In this document: positions 1-7,119 of the stretch, piece by piece
Numbering within the stretch: the first letter of the stretch is position 1
How the letters are laid out: each line of letters opens with the position of its first letter
Source of the DNA: Erythrobacter donghaensis
GTDB lineage: Bacteria > Pseudomonadota > Alphaproteobacteria > Sphingomonadales > Sphingomonadaceae
Reading direction: 5' to 3'
Assembly (NCBI RefSeq): GCF_002155425.1
Contig: NZ_MUYG01000007.1
Coordinates: forward strand, 62,001-126,000
Length of the DNA stretch: 64,000 nucleotides
Program-made: the position numbers and the translations under genes
Notes under the pieces: model-generated
Told to the model about the DNA's origin: nothing
The model's database searches: none
Seen by the model: only the letters and a program-made list of their open reading frames with translations

Positions 1-332
1 ACGACCGTGCCCTTGGCCCGCAGCCGTTCGCCCTTGGCCGGGCGCAGGAAATCGATGGTGTAGCCCCCCGTCACCACATCGCCTGCGACCGAGGCCCCTG
101 CCCAGGCGCAGGCATTGTCCGCCATCAGGCCGACGATCGCGCCATGGGCATAGCCGTGGTGCTGGGTCATCTCGGGCCGCATGACGAGCAGCAATTCGCT
201 CTCCCCCTCCCACACGCGGACCGGCTCGATATCGAGCCAGCTGGAAAAGCCCGACCGGCCGACCGCGACGGTCTTCATGTAGGCGATCGATTCCTCGGGC
301 GAGGCGAAGCGGTCGGGCAAGGGGGCGGTCAT
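1..332 (-). CDS. PaaI-family hotdog thioesterase (3' end outside window)
   Basis: The first 110 codons of a hotdog-fold acyl-CoA thioesterase of the PaaI/YdiI type are visible; the C-terminus lies beyond base 1. Residues 58-64 read HHGYAHG, the family's HG-x-HG-like active-site stretch, followed by the ADNACAWA helix that packs against the substrate. Members hydrolyse acyl- or aryl-CoA thioesters in the cytoplasm. The ATG at 332 begins MTAPLPDRF. The gene is divergent from the HxlR regulator, and the 77-base gap holds two matching inverted repeats, so HxlR control of this gene is likely (inference). Substrate unknown. Confidence 0.85.
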   Translation of the reverse strand, partial: MTAPLPDRFASPEESIAYMKTVAVGRSGFSSWLDIEPVRVWEGESELLLVMRPEMTQHHGYAHGAIVGLMADNACAWAGASVAGDVVTGGYTIDFLRPAKGERLRAKGTV

Positions 333-348
333 GGGCGGGCTCCTTCAA

Positions 349-363
349 GTCTGCAATCCAGAC
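349..363. promoter_or_regulatory. HxlR operator-like inverted repeat, site 1
   Basis: GTCTG-caatc-CAGAC, preceded by AA. It matches site 2 at 393-407 in arms and spacing and lies 17 bases upstream of the thioesterase ATG, so it probably controls the divergent thioesterase gene. Binding is inferred from the repeat only. Confidence 0.6.
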
Positions 364-392
364 GTTATGACGCTTGCCTTGGGGGCGCGCAA

Positions 393-407
393 GTCTGATA
401 ATCAGAC
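393..407. promoter_or_regulatory. HxlR operator-like inverted repeat, site 2
   Basis: GTCTGAT-A-ATCAGAC, a perfect 7-base inverted repeat around one base. The flank AAGTCTG is shared with site 1, 44 bases upstream. It ends two bases before the proposed HxlR ATG at 410, where a bound repressor would block RBS access or a start close to the ATG. Autoregulation is inferred. Confidence 0.65.
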
Positions 408-409
408 CG

Positions 410-757
410 ATGAAGACCTATCGCCCCTCGCGCGCACCCTGCCCCGTGGCCCGCGCCGCGCGCCTGCTGGGCGATCGCTGGGTGCTGCTGATCCTGCGCG
501 ATGCCTTCCTGGGCGCGGAACGTTTCGAGGAATTCGTCGACCGGCTCGGCATCAACCGCGCCGCACTGACCTCGCGCCTCGCGATCCTGCAAGAGGCGGG
601 ACTCCTCCGCCGCGACCCGCCCGAGGGCAAGCGCGCGCGCTACATCCTGACCGACAAGGCCCACGCGCTGGTGCCGGTCTTCACCGAAATGGCCGGATGG
701 AGCAGCGCACACCTGTTCGCCGAGGACGAGGCCCCGGCACGCTGGCCGGCGGGCTGA
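410..757 (+). CDS. HxlR-family winged-helix transcriptional regulator
   Basis: A 115-residue MarR-like HxlR regulator. The family hallmark near the N-terminus is present: CPVARAARLLGDRW with Cys11, then LLILRDAFLGAERFEEF, the recognition region NRAALTSRL, and the wing with KRARYILT. The length is typical of the family. An in-frame ATG at 374 would add 12 residues and run through the second inverted repeat, so the ATG at 410 (MKTYRPSRAPC) is preferred. The only usual conserved Cys present is Cys11, which in other HxlR proteins can sense electrophiles or aldehydes; whether it does here is unknown. Likely represses itself and the divergent thioesterase. Confidence 0.85.
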   Translation: MKTYRPSRAPCPVARAARLLGDRWVLLILRDAFLGAERFEEFVDRLGINRAALTSRLAILQEAGLLRRDPPEGKRARYILTDKAHALVPVFTEMAGWSSAHLFAEDEAPARWPAG

Positions 758-760
758 GCG

Positions 761-1210
761 ATGATCACAACCTCAAAGGCCGAGCGCCTGTTCCTGCGCG
801 CGGATGCCATCATGGAACGCCGGGCCAATGGCTTCGCCATGCCGGTGCTCGAACACCTCGCGCTGCGCGGTTATGCTCAGGCCATGCTGGAATTGGCGCG
901 CTGGGACACGCGAAGCGGCGATCCCCGCGCGATCGGCCGGATATGCGACACGCGCAGCCCGGCCGCCCTTATGCGCCTCGCCCATCGGCTCGGTGATATC
1001 ACCGCCGCACAGAACCTTGCGATGACGCTATTCCACGCAGGCGATCTGGCGGGCTATCGCCACTGGCTGCGCAGAGCCGCGCGCGCCGGCGATGCCGAAG
1101 CGGGGGCAGAGCTGCGCCGCTTCGAAGTGCGTCAACCCTTCTCCCTCGCCCGGCGGATCGGGCGCATCCGCCCTCTCCGCCGCAGCGAGCGCCGCGCTTA
1201 CCAGTCGTAG
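761..1210 (+). CDS. Hypothetical Sel1/TPR-like helical protein
   Basis: A 149-residue protein with no signal peptide or membrane segment. It consists of short Ala/Leu/Arg-rich helical pairs such as EHLALRGYAQAMLELARW, SPAALMRLAHRLGD and AAQNLAMTLFHAGD, which resemble Sel1-like or TPR repeats with their Ala-Gly turns. The C-terminus is very basic (RRIGRIRPLRRSERR). It begins three bases after the HxlR stop and is probably co-transcribed with it. It overlaps the end of the convergent amidohydrolase by 13 bases. No specific function can be assigned. Confidence 0.6.
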   Translation: MITTSKAERLFLRADAIMERRANGFAMPVLEHLALRGYAQAMLELARWDTRSGDPRAIGRICDTRSPAALMRLAHRLGDITAAQNLAMTLFHAGDLAGYRHWLRRAARAGDAEAGAELRRFEVRQPFSLARRIGRIRPLRRSERRAYQS

Positions 1211-2517
1211 GCCTTGGGCCGGGCGCTTTCGTCGAGCGTCTTGTAGCGATCGCGCAGGCGGGTCTGGTGGTTGGTGAGATCCTGCGCCACGCCGCCGATG
1301 AACACCTGCGTCGGCACGCTGCCGACTTCCAGCGGATCGTCGGTCCAGATCACCACATCGCCCATCGCGCCGGGCTTGAGCACGCCCGCCCTACCGCCCA
1401 TCCCGCTGATCTCGGCGGGGACGGAGCTGATCGCCGCGAAGGCCTGACCCCATTCCATGCCGGTCGCGCCGGGCATCTTGGTGAGCGCCACGAGATTGCC
1501 CGCCACCTGCTGCAAGCGGCGCGGGTCCTGCATCGTCGCGGCGTTGATCGCGACCTTCACGCCCGCTTTGGTCATGCGCCCGGCGTTGGACTGGGTCGCG
1601 CCCAATTGCTCGAAGGTCTCGGGCAGGTCGATCAAGCCGTTGGCGATCACCGGCACGCCCGCGGCGGCGATTTCGTCCGCCACCAGCCAACCCTCGGTCG
1701 CGCCGACCAGCACCAGATCGAGCCGGGGATAGTCGCTCTTGAGCGCCAGAACGCTGCGGATATCGGCCATGCGGTCAACCGCGACATAGAGCTTCTGCTT
1801 GCCCGTCACCACCGGCACCAGCGCTTCGGCATCGAACCGGGAGAGGTAGACCTCGTCATCCTTGCCGATCTCGGTGGTCTCGGGAATGCCGGGCTTGCCG
1901 ACCAGCGCCTGCGCCTCGCGCAGCGCCGCGCGCAACAGCGCATGGGCCGCGGCGCGGCTGCCGCCCGCGCGGTCCGCCCCGCCTTCGCCGAGGTTGATCA
2001 TCTGGAAGGCGCGCGCCTGCACCACCGGATTGGCATCGCCATCCAGATCGATGATCGCGCCCTGCCCTGCAAAGATCGAGCCCGTGGGCAGCATCGCCGT
2101 CGCCGCGCGGGTGATCCCGGCGGCCTTGTGGACGAGGATGTGCTGCGAGGTCGGGTTGATCGCGGTCGCCGCATCGAGCGCCGCGCTGAACGGCGTCTGG
2201 CGCGCGGTGATATCGTTCGATTCGTCCACCGCCGACACATCGGAAAGACCCAGCGTCGTCACCGTGGCGAAGATGCCGGGCGTGACCCAGGCGCCGCCCG
2301 CGTCGACCACCACATCGGTGGTGTAGGTCTGGCCGGGCGCCGCGATGCCCGCGAACACCACCTTGCCAGCCTCGACAATCACCGTGCCGCCTTCGATCGG
2401 TGCGCTGCCGTCGCCGATCACCAGCTTCGCGTTGGTGACGACCATGTCCTGCGCCAGCGCGGGACTGGCGGCGAGAGCGAGCGCGCTGACCGCGCCGAGG
2501 GTAAGGAGCCGCTTCAT
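1198..2517 (-). CDS. Exported amidohydrolase-fold protein lacking metal ligands
   Basis: A 439-residue protein with a clear Sec signal (MKRLLTLGAV..., cleavage after ALA at about 22). It has the flanking beta-sandwich and barrel of the imidazolonepropionase-like amidohydrolases: a GAWVTPG entry strand and the C-terminal VLKPGAMGDVVIWTDDPLE motif. The HxH zinc motif that should follow WVTPG is replaced by FATVTT (residues 83-88), and no later His/Asp pattern restores it, so it is probably catalytically dead. It overlaps the stop of the upstream catalytic paralog by 4 bases and is probably translationally coupled to it. A structural or regulatory partner role is inferred. Confidence 0.8.
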   Translation of the reverse strand: MKRLLTLGAVSALALAASPALAQDMVVTNAKLVIGDGSAPIEGGTVIVEAGKVVFAGIAAPGQTYTTDVVVDAGGAWVTPGIFATVTTLGLSDVSAVDESNDITARQTPFSAALDAATAINPTSQHILVHKAAGITRAATAMLPTGSIFAGQGAIIDLDGDANPVVQARAFQMINLGEGGADRAGGSRAAAHALLRAALREAQALVGKPGIPETTEIGKDDEVYLSRFDAEALVPVVTGKQKLYVAVDRMADIRSVLALKSDYPRLDLVLVGATEGWLVADEIAAAGVPVIANGLIDLPETFEQLGATQSNAGRMTKAGVKVAINAATMQDPRRLQQVAGNLVALTKMPGATGMEWGQAFAAISSVPAEISGMGGRAGVLKPGAMGDVVIWTDDPLEVGSVPTQVFIGGVAQDLTNHQTRLRDRYKTLDESARPKAYDW

Positions 2518-3956
2518 TTCACATCTCCTTCACCGGGCTGGCCGAGCTCGAAATCGCTGACGGGCCGTGTCTTGGGGTTCATCGCATCGAACATCAGCGC
2601 GCCGTCGATCCACACCTTCTCGGGGCGCGAATAGACGCTCAGCGGATCGCCGTTCCACAGCACCACATCGGCCATCTTGCCGGGTTCGAGACTGCCGGTG
2701 AGCTTGTCGATCCCCATCGCCTTGGCGGCGTTGAAGGTGATCCACTGGATCACGGTCGCATCGGGAATGTCCATGCCCAGCCGCTGCCCGGCGGCCTGTG
2801 CCTTGGCCGCCTCCTGATTGAGGCGCTGGATATCGTTCTGGTCGTCCGAGTGGATCACCACGCAGGCGCCTTCGCGTTGCAGGAAGGCGGCATTTTCGAG
2901 GATACCGTCGTAGCTTTCCATCTTGAAGCCGTACCAGTCGGCCCAGATCGCGCTGCACACGTCGTTTTCGCGCAGCAGATCGCCGATCTTGTAAGCCTCG
3001 ACCGCGTGGTGGAAGGCGGCGACCTTGTAGCCCATCTCCTTGGCCATATCGAGCACCAGCGCCATTTCGTCGGCGCGGTAGCAGTGGTTCTGGATCAGGA
3101 TTTCGCCCTTGAGCACGCCCACCAGCGTCTCCTTGGCGAGATCGCGCTTGGCCTTCTTGTCGTTGGCATAATCGATCGCTCCGAGCCAGGTTTCGCGGTT
3201 GACCGCGAAGTTGCCCATCCGGGTCGAAGGCATCCGCCCGCGGTTGCCGTAGACGCGCTTGGGGTTCTCCCCGCAGGCCATCTTCATCGAATAGGGCGCG
3301 CCGGGAAACTTCATCCCCTGCACCGTGCGCGCGGGCACGTTCTTCAAGGTCACCGAGCGCCCGCCCATCAGGTTGGCCGAGCCGGGGAGGATCTGCAGCG
3401 CGGTGATCCCGCCATTGGCGAGCGCGCGGCTGAAGCCGGGGTCCTGCGGCCAGACCGAATGTTCGGCCCAGACCTCGGGCGTGGTCGGCGCGGTGGCTTC
3501 GTTCCCGTCCGAATGGGCCTCGACACCGGGCGAGGGATAGTCGCCGAGGTGCGAGTGGATGTCGATGATGCCGGGGGTGACGAACTTGCCCGCACCGTCG
3601 AACACCGCGATGTCGGCCGGGATCGGGGTGTCGGGGCCGCCGACCGAGACGATCTTGCCGCCGCTCATGAACACGACGCCGCCCTCGATCACGCCGCCCT
3701 TGCCGTCATAGACGGTCGCGCCGCGAATCGCGGTGGCGGCATTGGGGAAGGGCTTGTAGGTCGAGGCGAAGACCGGATCGCCCGCCTTGGTGGCGGCGAA
3801 GGCCGGGGCCTCGGCGACTTCTTCGTCCTTGTCCTTCTTGCGGCCCTTGTCGCGTTCCTTCGCATCGGCGACCGCGGCGCCCGCGATCAGCGCCAGCGCG
3901 CTGACAAGGCTGGCGAACGCGCCCAGACGCGCGCGTGGCTTGATATGTGATGTCAT
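2514..3956 (-). CDS. Exported amidohydrolase (imidazolonepropionase-like), probable metallopeptidase or lactamase-type hydrolase
   Basis: A 480-residue periplasmic amidohydrolase. The N-terminus has a signal (hydrophobic 12-30, ending AVADA) followed by a highly charged Lys/Asp/Glu linker at about 32-48. Metal-site motifs are intact: DIHSH at 132-136, NHCYRADE, FHHAVEAYKI and VIHSDD. The end carries LEPGKMADVVLWNGDPL, typical of this branch, whose characterised members hydrolyse cyclic amides or act as dipeptidases. It is preceded by a 13-bp hairpin and the POT transporter gene on the same strand, suggesting peptide hydrolysis coupled to uptake (inference). Exact substrate unknown. Confidence 0.85.
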   Translation of the reverse strand: MTSHIKPRARLGAFASLVSALALIAGAAVADAKERDKGRKKDKDEEVAEAPAFAATKAGDPVFASTYKPFPNAATAIRGATVYDGKGGVIEGGVVFMSGGKIVSVGGPDTPIPADIAVFDGAGKFVTPGIIDIHSHLGDYPSPGVEAHSDGNEATAPTTPEVWAEHSVWPQDPGFSRALANGGITALQILPGSANLMGGRSVTLKNVPARTVQGMKFPGAPYSMKMACGENPKRVYGNRGRMPSTRMGNFAVNRETWLGAIDYANDKKAKRDLAKETLVGVLKGEILIQNHCYRADEMALVLDMAKEMGYKVAAFHHAVEAYKIGDLLRENDVCSAIWADWYGFKMESYDGILENAAFLQREGACVVIHSDDQNDIQRLNQEAAKAQAAGQRLGMDIPDATVIQWITFNAAKAMGIDKLTGSLEPGKMADVVLWNGDPLSVYSRPEKVWIDGALMFDAMNPKTRPVSDFELGQPGEGDVK

Positions 3957-3967
3957 CGAAAACCCTT

Positions 3968-4003
3968 CCCGTTTCCCGGCTGCAAGATGTGCCGGGAAAC
4001 GGG
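3968..4003. other. Perfect 13-bp stem-loop in the transporter/amidohydrolase gap
   Basis: CCCGTTTCCCGGC (3968-3980) pairs perfectly with 3991-4003 around a 10-base loop. In the direction of transcription it is followed by GAAGGGTTTTCG and then the amidohydrolase ATG, so the stem abuts the ribosome-binding region. It could be a processing site, a leaky terminator that lowers hydrolase expression relative to the transporter, or an mRNA stabiliser. Confidence 0.7.
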
Positions 4004-4046
4004 GGGCTTGTCCATGCCGTTGGACGACTATCGTGTCCGGTCGCCC

Positions 4047-5729
4047 TTACTCGGCCGGACGGGTCGCCGGGTGGATTCCGGCTTCCTGATTTTCGAGACC
4101 GGCCTGCGCCTGACCTTCGAGATTGTCGCCGACATTGTCGTCGCGCAGGGTGTCGAGGTGCATCAGCTTCTTCACCAGCGGGCTGACGATCACGATCAGC
4201 ACGCCAATCCCGGTCGCCACCAGACCCATGGTCCAATAGGCTTCCAGCGCACCTTCGCGCGTCATGTTGCCGCCTTCGCCCTCACCCATCAGCGAGCCCA
4301 TGAAGCCGGCGACGAAATTGCCGCCCGCGGTGCCGAAGAAGAACGCCGCCATCATCAGGCTGGCCATATGGCGCGCCGACAGCCGGTTGATCGCCGACAG
4401 GCCGACCGGCGACAGACACAGCTCGCCAGTGGTGGCCAGCAGGTAGAAGATGAACAGGAACAGCACCGGCATCATGCTTTCGCCCGCCGCATTGGTGACG
4501 TTGAAGGTCTCCGCCCCCCATACCATCACCACGAAGGCGAGGCCCATCTGCACGATCCCGAGACCCATCTTGGCCGGGGTCGAAGGCTCGATCCCGCGCC
4601 GGGCGAGGAACTGCCAGATGCCGACGAAGACCGGGCCGAGCAGGATGATGTAGATCGAGTTGATCGACTGGAAGAAGGTCGTCGGCACGCTGCCGCGATC
4701 GACGTGGCGATCGGTGAACAGGTTGAGCGAGCCGCCGGCCTGTTCGAACAGACCCCAGAACAGCGGCATCAGCAGGATCAGGAAGATCATCGCGAACACC
4801 CGGTCGCGCGCGTCATTGTCGAGCTTGAAGGCTTCGATCAGCACATAGACCAAGAGGGCAGCGCCCGAAGCGAGCAGAATCCAGCCGACCGTCTCCTGGA
4901 ACTGGATCAGCACCCAGATCAGCCCCACGCCGGCAAATCCGACCGCATAGAGCAGCCATTCGAGCGGGAGGCCTGCAACTTTCTGCTTGAGCTTGGCGGG
5001 CACCGGCGGTTCGCCGTTGCCGCGCAGCAGCGACTTGCCCGCCACGAACACGACGAGGCCCAGCAGCATGCCGACACCGGCAAGCCCGAAGCCCAGCGCC
5101 CAGCTGACGGTTTCGCCGAGGAAGGCGGCGATCAGCACGCCGCAGGTCGCGCCGAGGTTAATGCCCATGTAGAAGATGGTGTAGGCGCTGTCGCGGCGGA
5201 TGTCGGTGCGGCTGTAGAGCTGCCCGACCAGCACCGAGATGTTCGCCTTGAGAAAGCCCGATCCGACGATGATCAGCGCCAGCGCCAGCCAGAACACGTT
5301 GAGCGCGGGGTCGTTGCTATAGCCCGATCCGTCGCCCTCGAACGCCATGAAGAAATGGCCCAGCGTCAGCAGCACCGCGCCGAACACCACCGCCTTGCGC
5401 TGGCCGAGGTAGCGATCAGCCAGCCAGCCGCCCAGCACCGGGGTCACATAGACCAGCGAGGTGTAAGCCCCGTAGATCAGGTTGGCGCTGCCATCGGAAT
5501 AGAGCCAGTGCTTGACGAGGTAGAGCGTCAGCAGCGCGCGCATGCCGTAGTAGGAGAACCGCTCCCACATCTCGGCGAAGAACAGCATGTAGAGGCCTTT
5601 GGGGTGTCCCAGAACCTCCTCGCCAGGGCGGGTGACGGCCCATGCGCCCCCGATCAGAAAGGCGCCCAGCACAAGAGTGGCTACGGTTGCGGCCCACTCA
5701 CCGTAACCCCACAGCGAAATATCCATCAT
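4047..5729 (-). CDS. POT/PTR2-family proton-dependent oligopeptide transporter
   Basis: About 560 residues with around 14 hydrophobic helices. The first helix carries EMWERFSYYGMR, the ExxERFxYYG proton-coupling signature of the POT family, which imports di- and tripeptides with protons across the inner membrane. The ATG at 5729 (MMDISLWG) is chosen because GGGGA lies 8 bases upstream; ATGs at 5744 and 5783 lengthen the ORF without a better RBS. The C-terminal tail is soluble. The two amidohydrolases downstream on the same strand suggest a peptide scavenging unit. Confidence 0.92.
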   Translation of the reverse strand: MMDISLWGYGEWAATVATLVLGAFLIGGAWAVTRPGEEVLGHPKGLYMLFFAEMWERFSYYGMRALLTLYLVKHWLYSDGSANLIYGAYTSLVYVTPVLGGWLADRYLGQRKAVVFGAVLLTLGHFFMAFEGDGSGYSNDPALNVFWLALALIIVGSGFLKANISVLVGQLYSRTDIRRDSAYTIFYMGINLGATCGVLIAAFLGETVSWALGFGLAGVGMLLGLVVFVAGKSLLRGNGEPPVPAKLKQKVAGLPLEWLLYAVGFAGVGLIWVLIQFQETVGWILLASGAALLVYVLIEAFKLDNDARDRVFAMIFLILLMPLFWGLFEQAGGSLNLFTDRHVDRGSVPTTFFQSINSIYIILLGPVFVGIWQFLARRGIEPSTPAKMGLGIVQMGLAFVVMVWGAETFNVTNAAGESMMPVLFLFIFYLLATTGELCLSPVGLSAINRLSARHMASLMMAAFFFGTAGGNFVAGFMGSLMGEGEGGNMTREGALEAYWTMGLVATGIGVLIVIVSPLVKKLMHLDTLRDDNVGDNLEGQAQAGLENQEAGIHPATRPAE

Positions 5730-5883
5730 GAATTCGATCCCCATCGAATGATTTGGGGGAGGTGCCTCACCACACCACCGCAATGGGAGCGCACCCTAGC
5801 GCCTGTTGCGCCCGTGTGAAGCTTTTGTTGCGTGCTTGGGTAACGGAATAGCCGGAGCGCAATAGAGCGGCAGCGAAATGCCT

Positions 5884-5985
5884 CGGCCCGCCAACGGACG
5901 GGCCGCAAGCGCGACCGCGCGCCCGCAGGCGATCCGGCGCGCAGCGACGGAGACTCGCCGAGGACGGACCCGCGGAGGCGGGTCC
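5884..5985 (+). repeat. Intergenic hairpin repeat, copy A
   Basis: Order: hairpin CGGCCCG/CGGGCCG (5884-5905), a second short stem GCGC-gacc-GCGC, a conserved linker containing CGCCCGCAGGCGATC and CGCCGAGGAC, then an 8-bp stem GGACCCGC-ggag-GCGGGTCC (5966-5985) and GCAAAC. A 60-base core aligns without gaps to copy B, and the changed stem bases stay complementary. It fills the gap between the transporter and the GntR gene. Confidence 0.75.
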
Positions 5986-6013
5986 GCAAACCAATTGACC
6001 GCATGGCTGTATT

Positions 6014-6373
6014 ATGGCACTGATGCACCCTATGAACCCCAACGCCAACCGCCCCGTCTATCTCAAGCTGCGTGACCAGATCGCCGCCGCGATCATCGAC
6101 GGGGTCTATCCGGAAGGCGCGATGCTCCCGTCGGTGCGCGCGCTGGCGGCGGAGCAGGGGGCCAATCCGCTCACCGTCGCCAAGGCCTATCAGCAGTTCC
6201 AGAACGACGGGCTGGTCGAAGTGCAGCGCGGTGTCGGCATGTATGTCGTGCGCGGCGCGGCGGAACGGCTGCGCGCTGCCGAGCGTGAGGCCTTCCTGCG
6301 GCAGGAATGGCCCGAAATCCGCAGCCGGATGCAGCGGCTTGGCCTCGACCCGGCGGAACTCGCTCTTACGTAG
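6014..6373 (+). CDS. GntR-family transcriptional regulator, short YtrA-like type
   Basis: A 119-residue protein that is almost entirely a GntR winged helix: RPVYLKLRDQIAAAIIDG, the recognition segment LPSVRALAAEQGANPLTVAKAYQQF, and a wing ending VQRGVGMYVV. Only about 35 residues follow, so there is no FadR, HutC or MocR effector domain; this size fits the YtrA subgroup, which usually controls transporters. A second ATG at 6032 is possible. No transporter is co-transcribed here, and the next gene is IHF-beta, so the target is not evident. Confidence 0.88.
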   Translation: MALMHPMNPNANRPVYLKLRDQIAAAIIDGVYPEGAMLPSVRALAAEQGANPLTVAKAYQQFQNDGLVEVQRGVGMYVVRGAAERLRAAEREAFLRQEWPEIRSRMQRLGLDPAELALT

Positions 6374-6588
6374 AGGAAATTGCCGCTTACTGACACTAAT
6401 GCAGGTTGCGCGGCGTGCCGAATTCTGACAATCTGTTCAGGCATCATGTAGTGGGATTGCATCTGCTGCATGTGTGCGATTAATGGGGGCGCCTCACGGG
6501 TCGGAGGCGAATTGAACATAACGACGGGGTAACCCGCATTGGGGCGTGATGTGGCGGCGCGACCGTCCATGGACGCTTGGAGATCGCC

Positions 6589-6867
6589 ATGATCAGATCC
6601 GAGTTGTTGCAGGAACTGCACAAGGACAATCCCGACCTTCGTGCCGATGAAATCGAGCAGGTCGTGGATATCTTCTTCGACGAAATAGCCCAGCGACTGG
6701 CCGAGGGCGGCCGGGTCGAGCTGCGCGGCTTTGGTGCCTTTTCGACCCGTGAGCGCGAAGCGCGCAGCGGTCGCAACCCGCGCACCGGCGAAACGGTCGA
6801 CGTGCCCGAAAAGCGCGTGCCGTACTTCAAGGCCGGCAAGGAAATCCGCGAGCGCTTGAACAAATGA
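6589..6867 (+). CDS. ihfB: Integration host factor subunit beta
   Basis: A 92-residue bacterial DNA-bending protein. MIRSELLQEL starts the HU/IHF fold, VVDIFFDEIA forms helix 2, and VELRGFGAFSTR leads into the beta-arm, whose GRNPRTGE carries the intercalating Pro. PEKRVPYFKAGKEIRERLN is the IHF-beta C-terminus. IHF-beta pairs with IHF-alpha to bend DNA at specific sites. ATG 6589 is preferred over the in-frame 6577 because it aligns with the family start and has GGAG about 8 bases upstream. The 215-base gap before it shows no gene. A GC-rich hairpin follows 4 bases after the stop. Confidence 0.94.
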   Translation: MIRSELLQELHKDNPDLRADEIEQVVDIFFDEIAQRLAEGGRVELRGFGAFSTREREARSGRNPRTGETVDVPEKRVPYFKAGKEIRERLNK

Positions 6868-6871
6868 GTTG

Positions 6872-6970
6872 CGAGGGCGCATCCGCGCCCTCGTCCTCGG
6901 CGAGCCTCAGCCGCTGCGCGTCTGATCGCCTGCGGGCGGCCGGTCGGCCTTGCGGCCCCTGACGGGGCCG
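6872..6970 (-). repeat. Intergenic hairpin repeat, copy B (inverted)
   Basis: Read on the minus strand it has the same order as copy A: stem CGGCCCC-gtca-GGGGCCG (6953-6970), short stem GGCC-gacc-GGCC, the CGCCCGCAGGCGATC and CGCCGAGGAC blocks, and a final 9-bp stem with loop GGAT (6872-6893). It lies immediately after ihfB, where the last stem could also act as a 3' end structure, though it has no T-run. Confidence 0.75.
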
Positions 6971-7011
6971 GTTGGCAGCGAATTGCTTACACGCAACGTT
7001 AAGCGGTAGCT

Positions 7012-7110
7012 CGGTCGCGTCAGCGACCGCGAGCGCACGCGCGCGAGCCGCAGGTGCTCGATCCTGAAAGGATCGAAACGCACCGAGGACGTCCCCGCGG
7101 AGGCGGGGAC
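7012..7110 (+). repeat. Intergenic hairpin repeat, copy C
   Basis: Begins with CGGTCGC-gtca-GCGACCG (7012-7029), then a short GCGC-acgc-GCGC stem, CCGCAGG, an extra stem GATCC-tgaaa-GGATC, CACCGAGGAC and the final 8-bp stem GTCCCCGC-ggag-GCGGGGAC (7091-7110), followed by GCAAAC as in copy A. The loop GGAG and flanks match copy A while the stem bases differ and still pair. Confidence 0.75.
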
Positions 7111-7119
7111 GCAAACAAA

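Noticed and set aside
3987..5819. 610-codon plus-strand ORF
   Set aside because: Antisense to the POT transporter. Composition rich in His, Gln and Arg, no motifs, and no RBS.
5996..6014. TTGACC and TATTAT upstream of the GntR gene as a promoter
   Set aside because: Spacing is only 9 bases, too short for a sigma-70 promoter.
6872..6893. Stem after ihfB as a simple Rho-independent terminator
   Set aside because: There is no T-run on the plus strand, and the stem is the end of repeat copy B, so it is annotated as part of the repeat.
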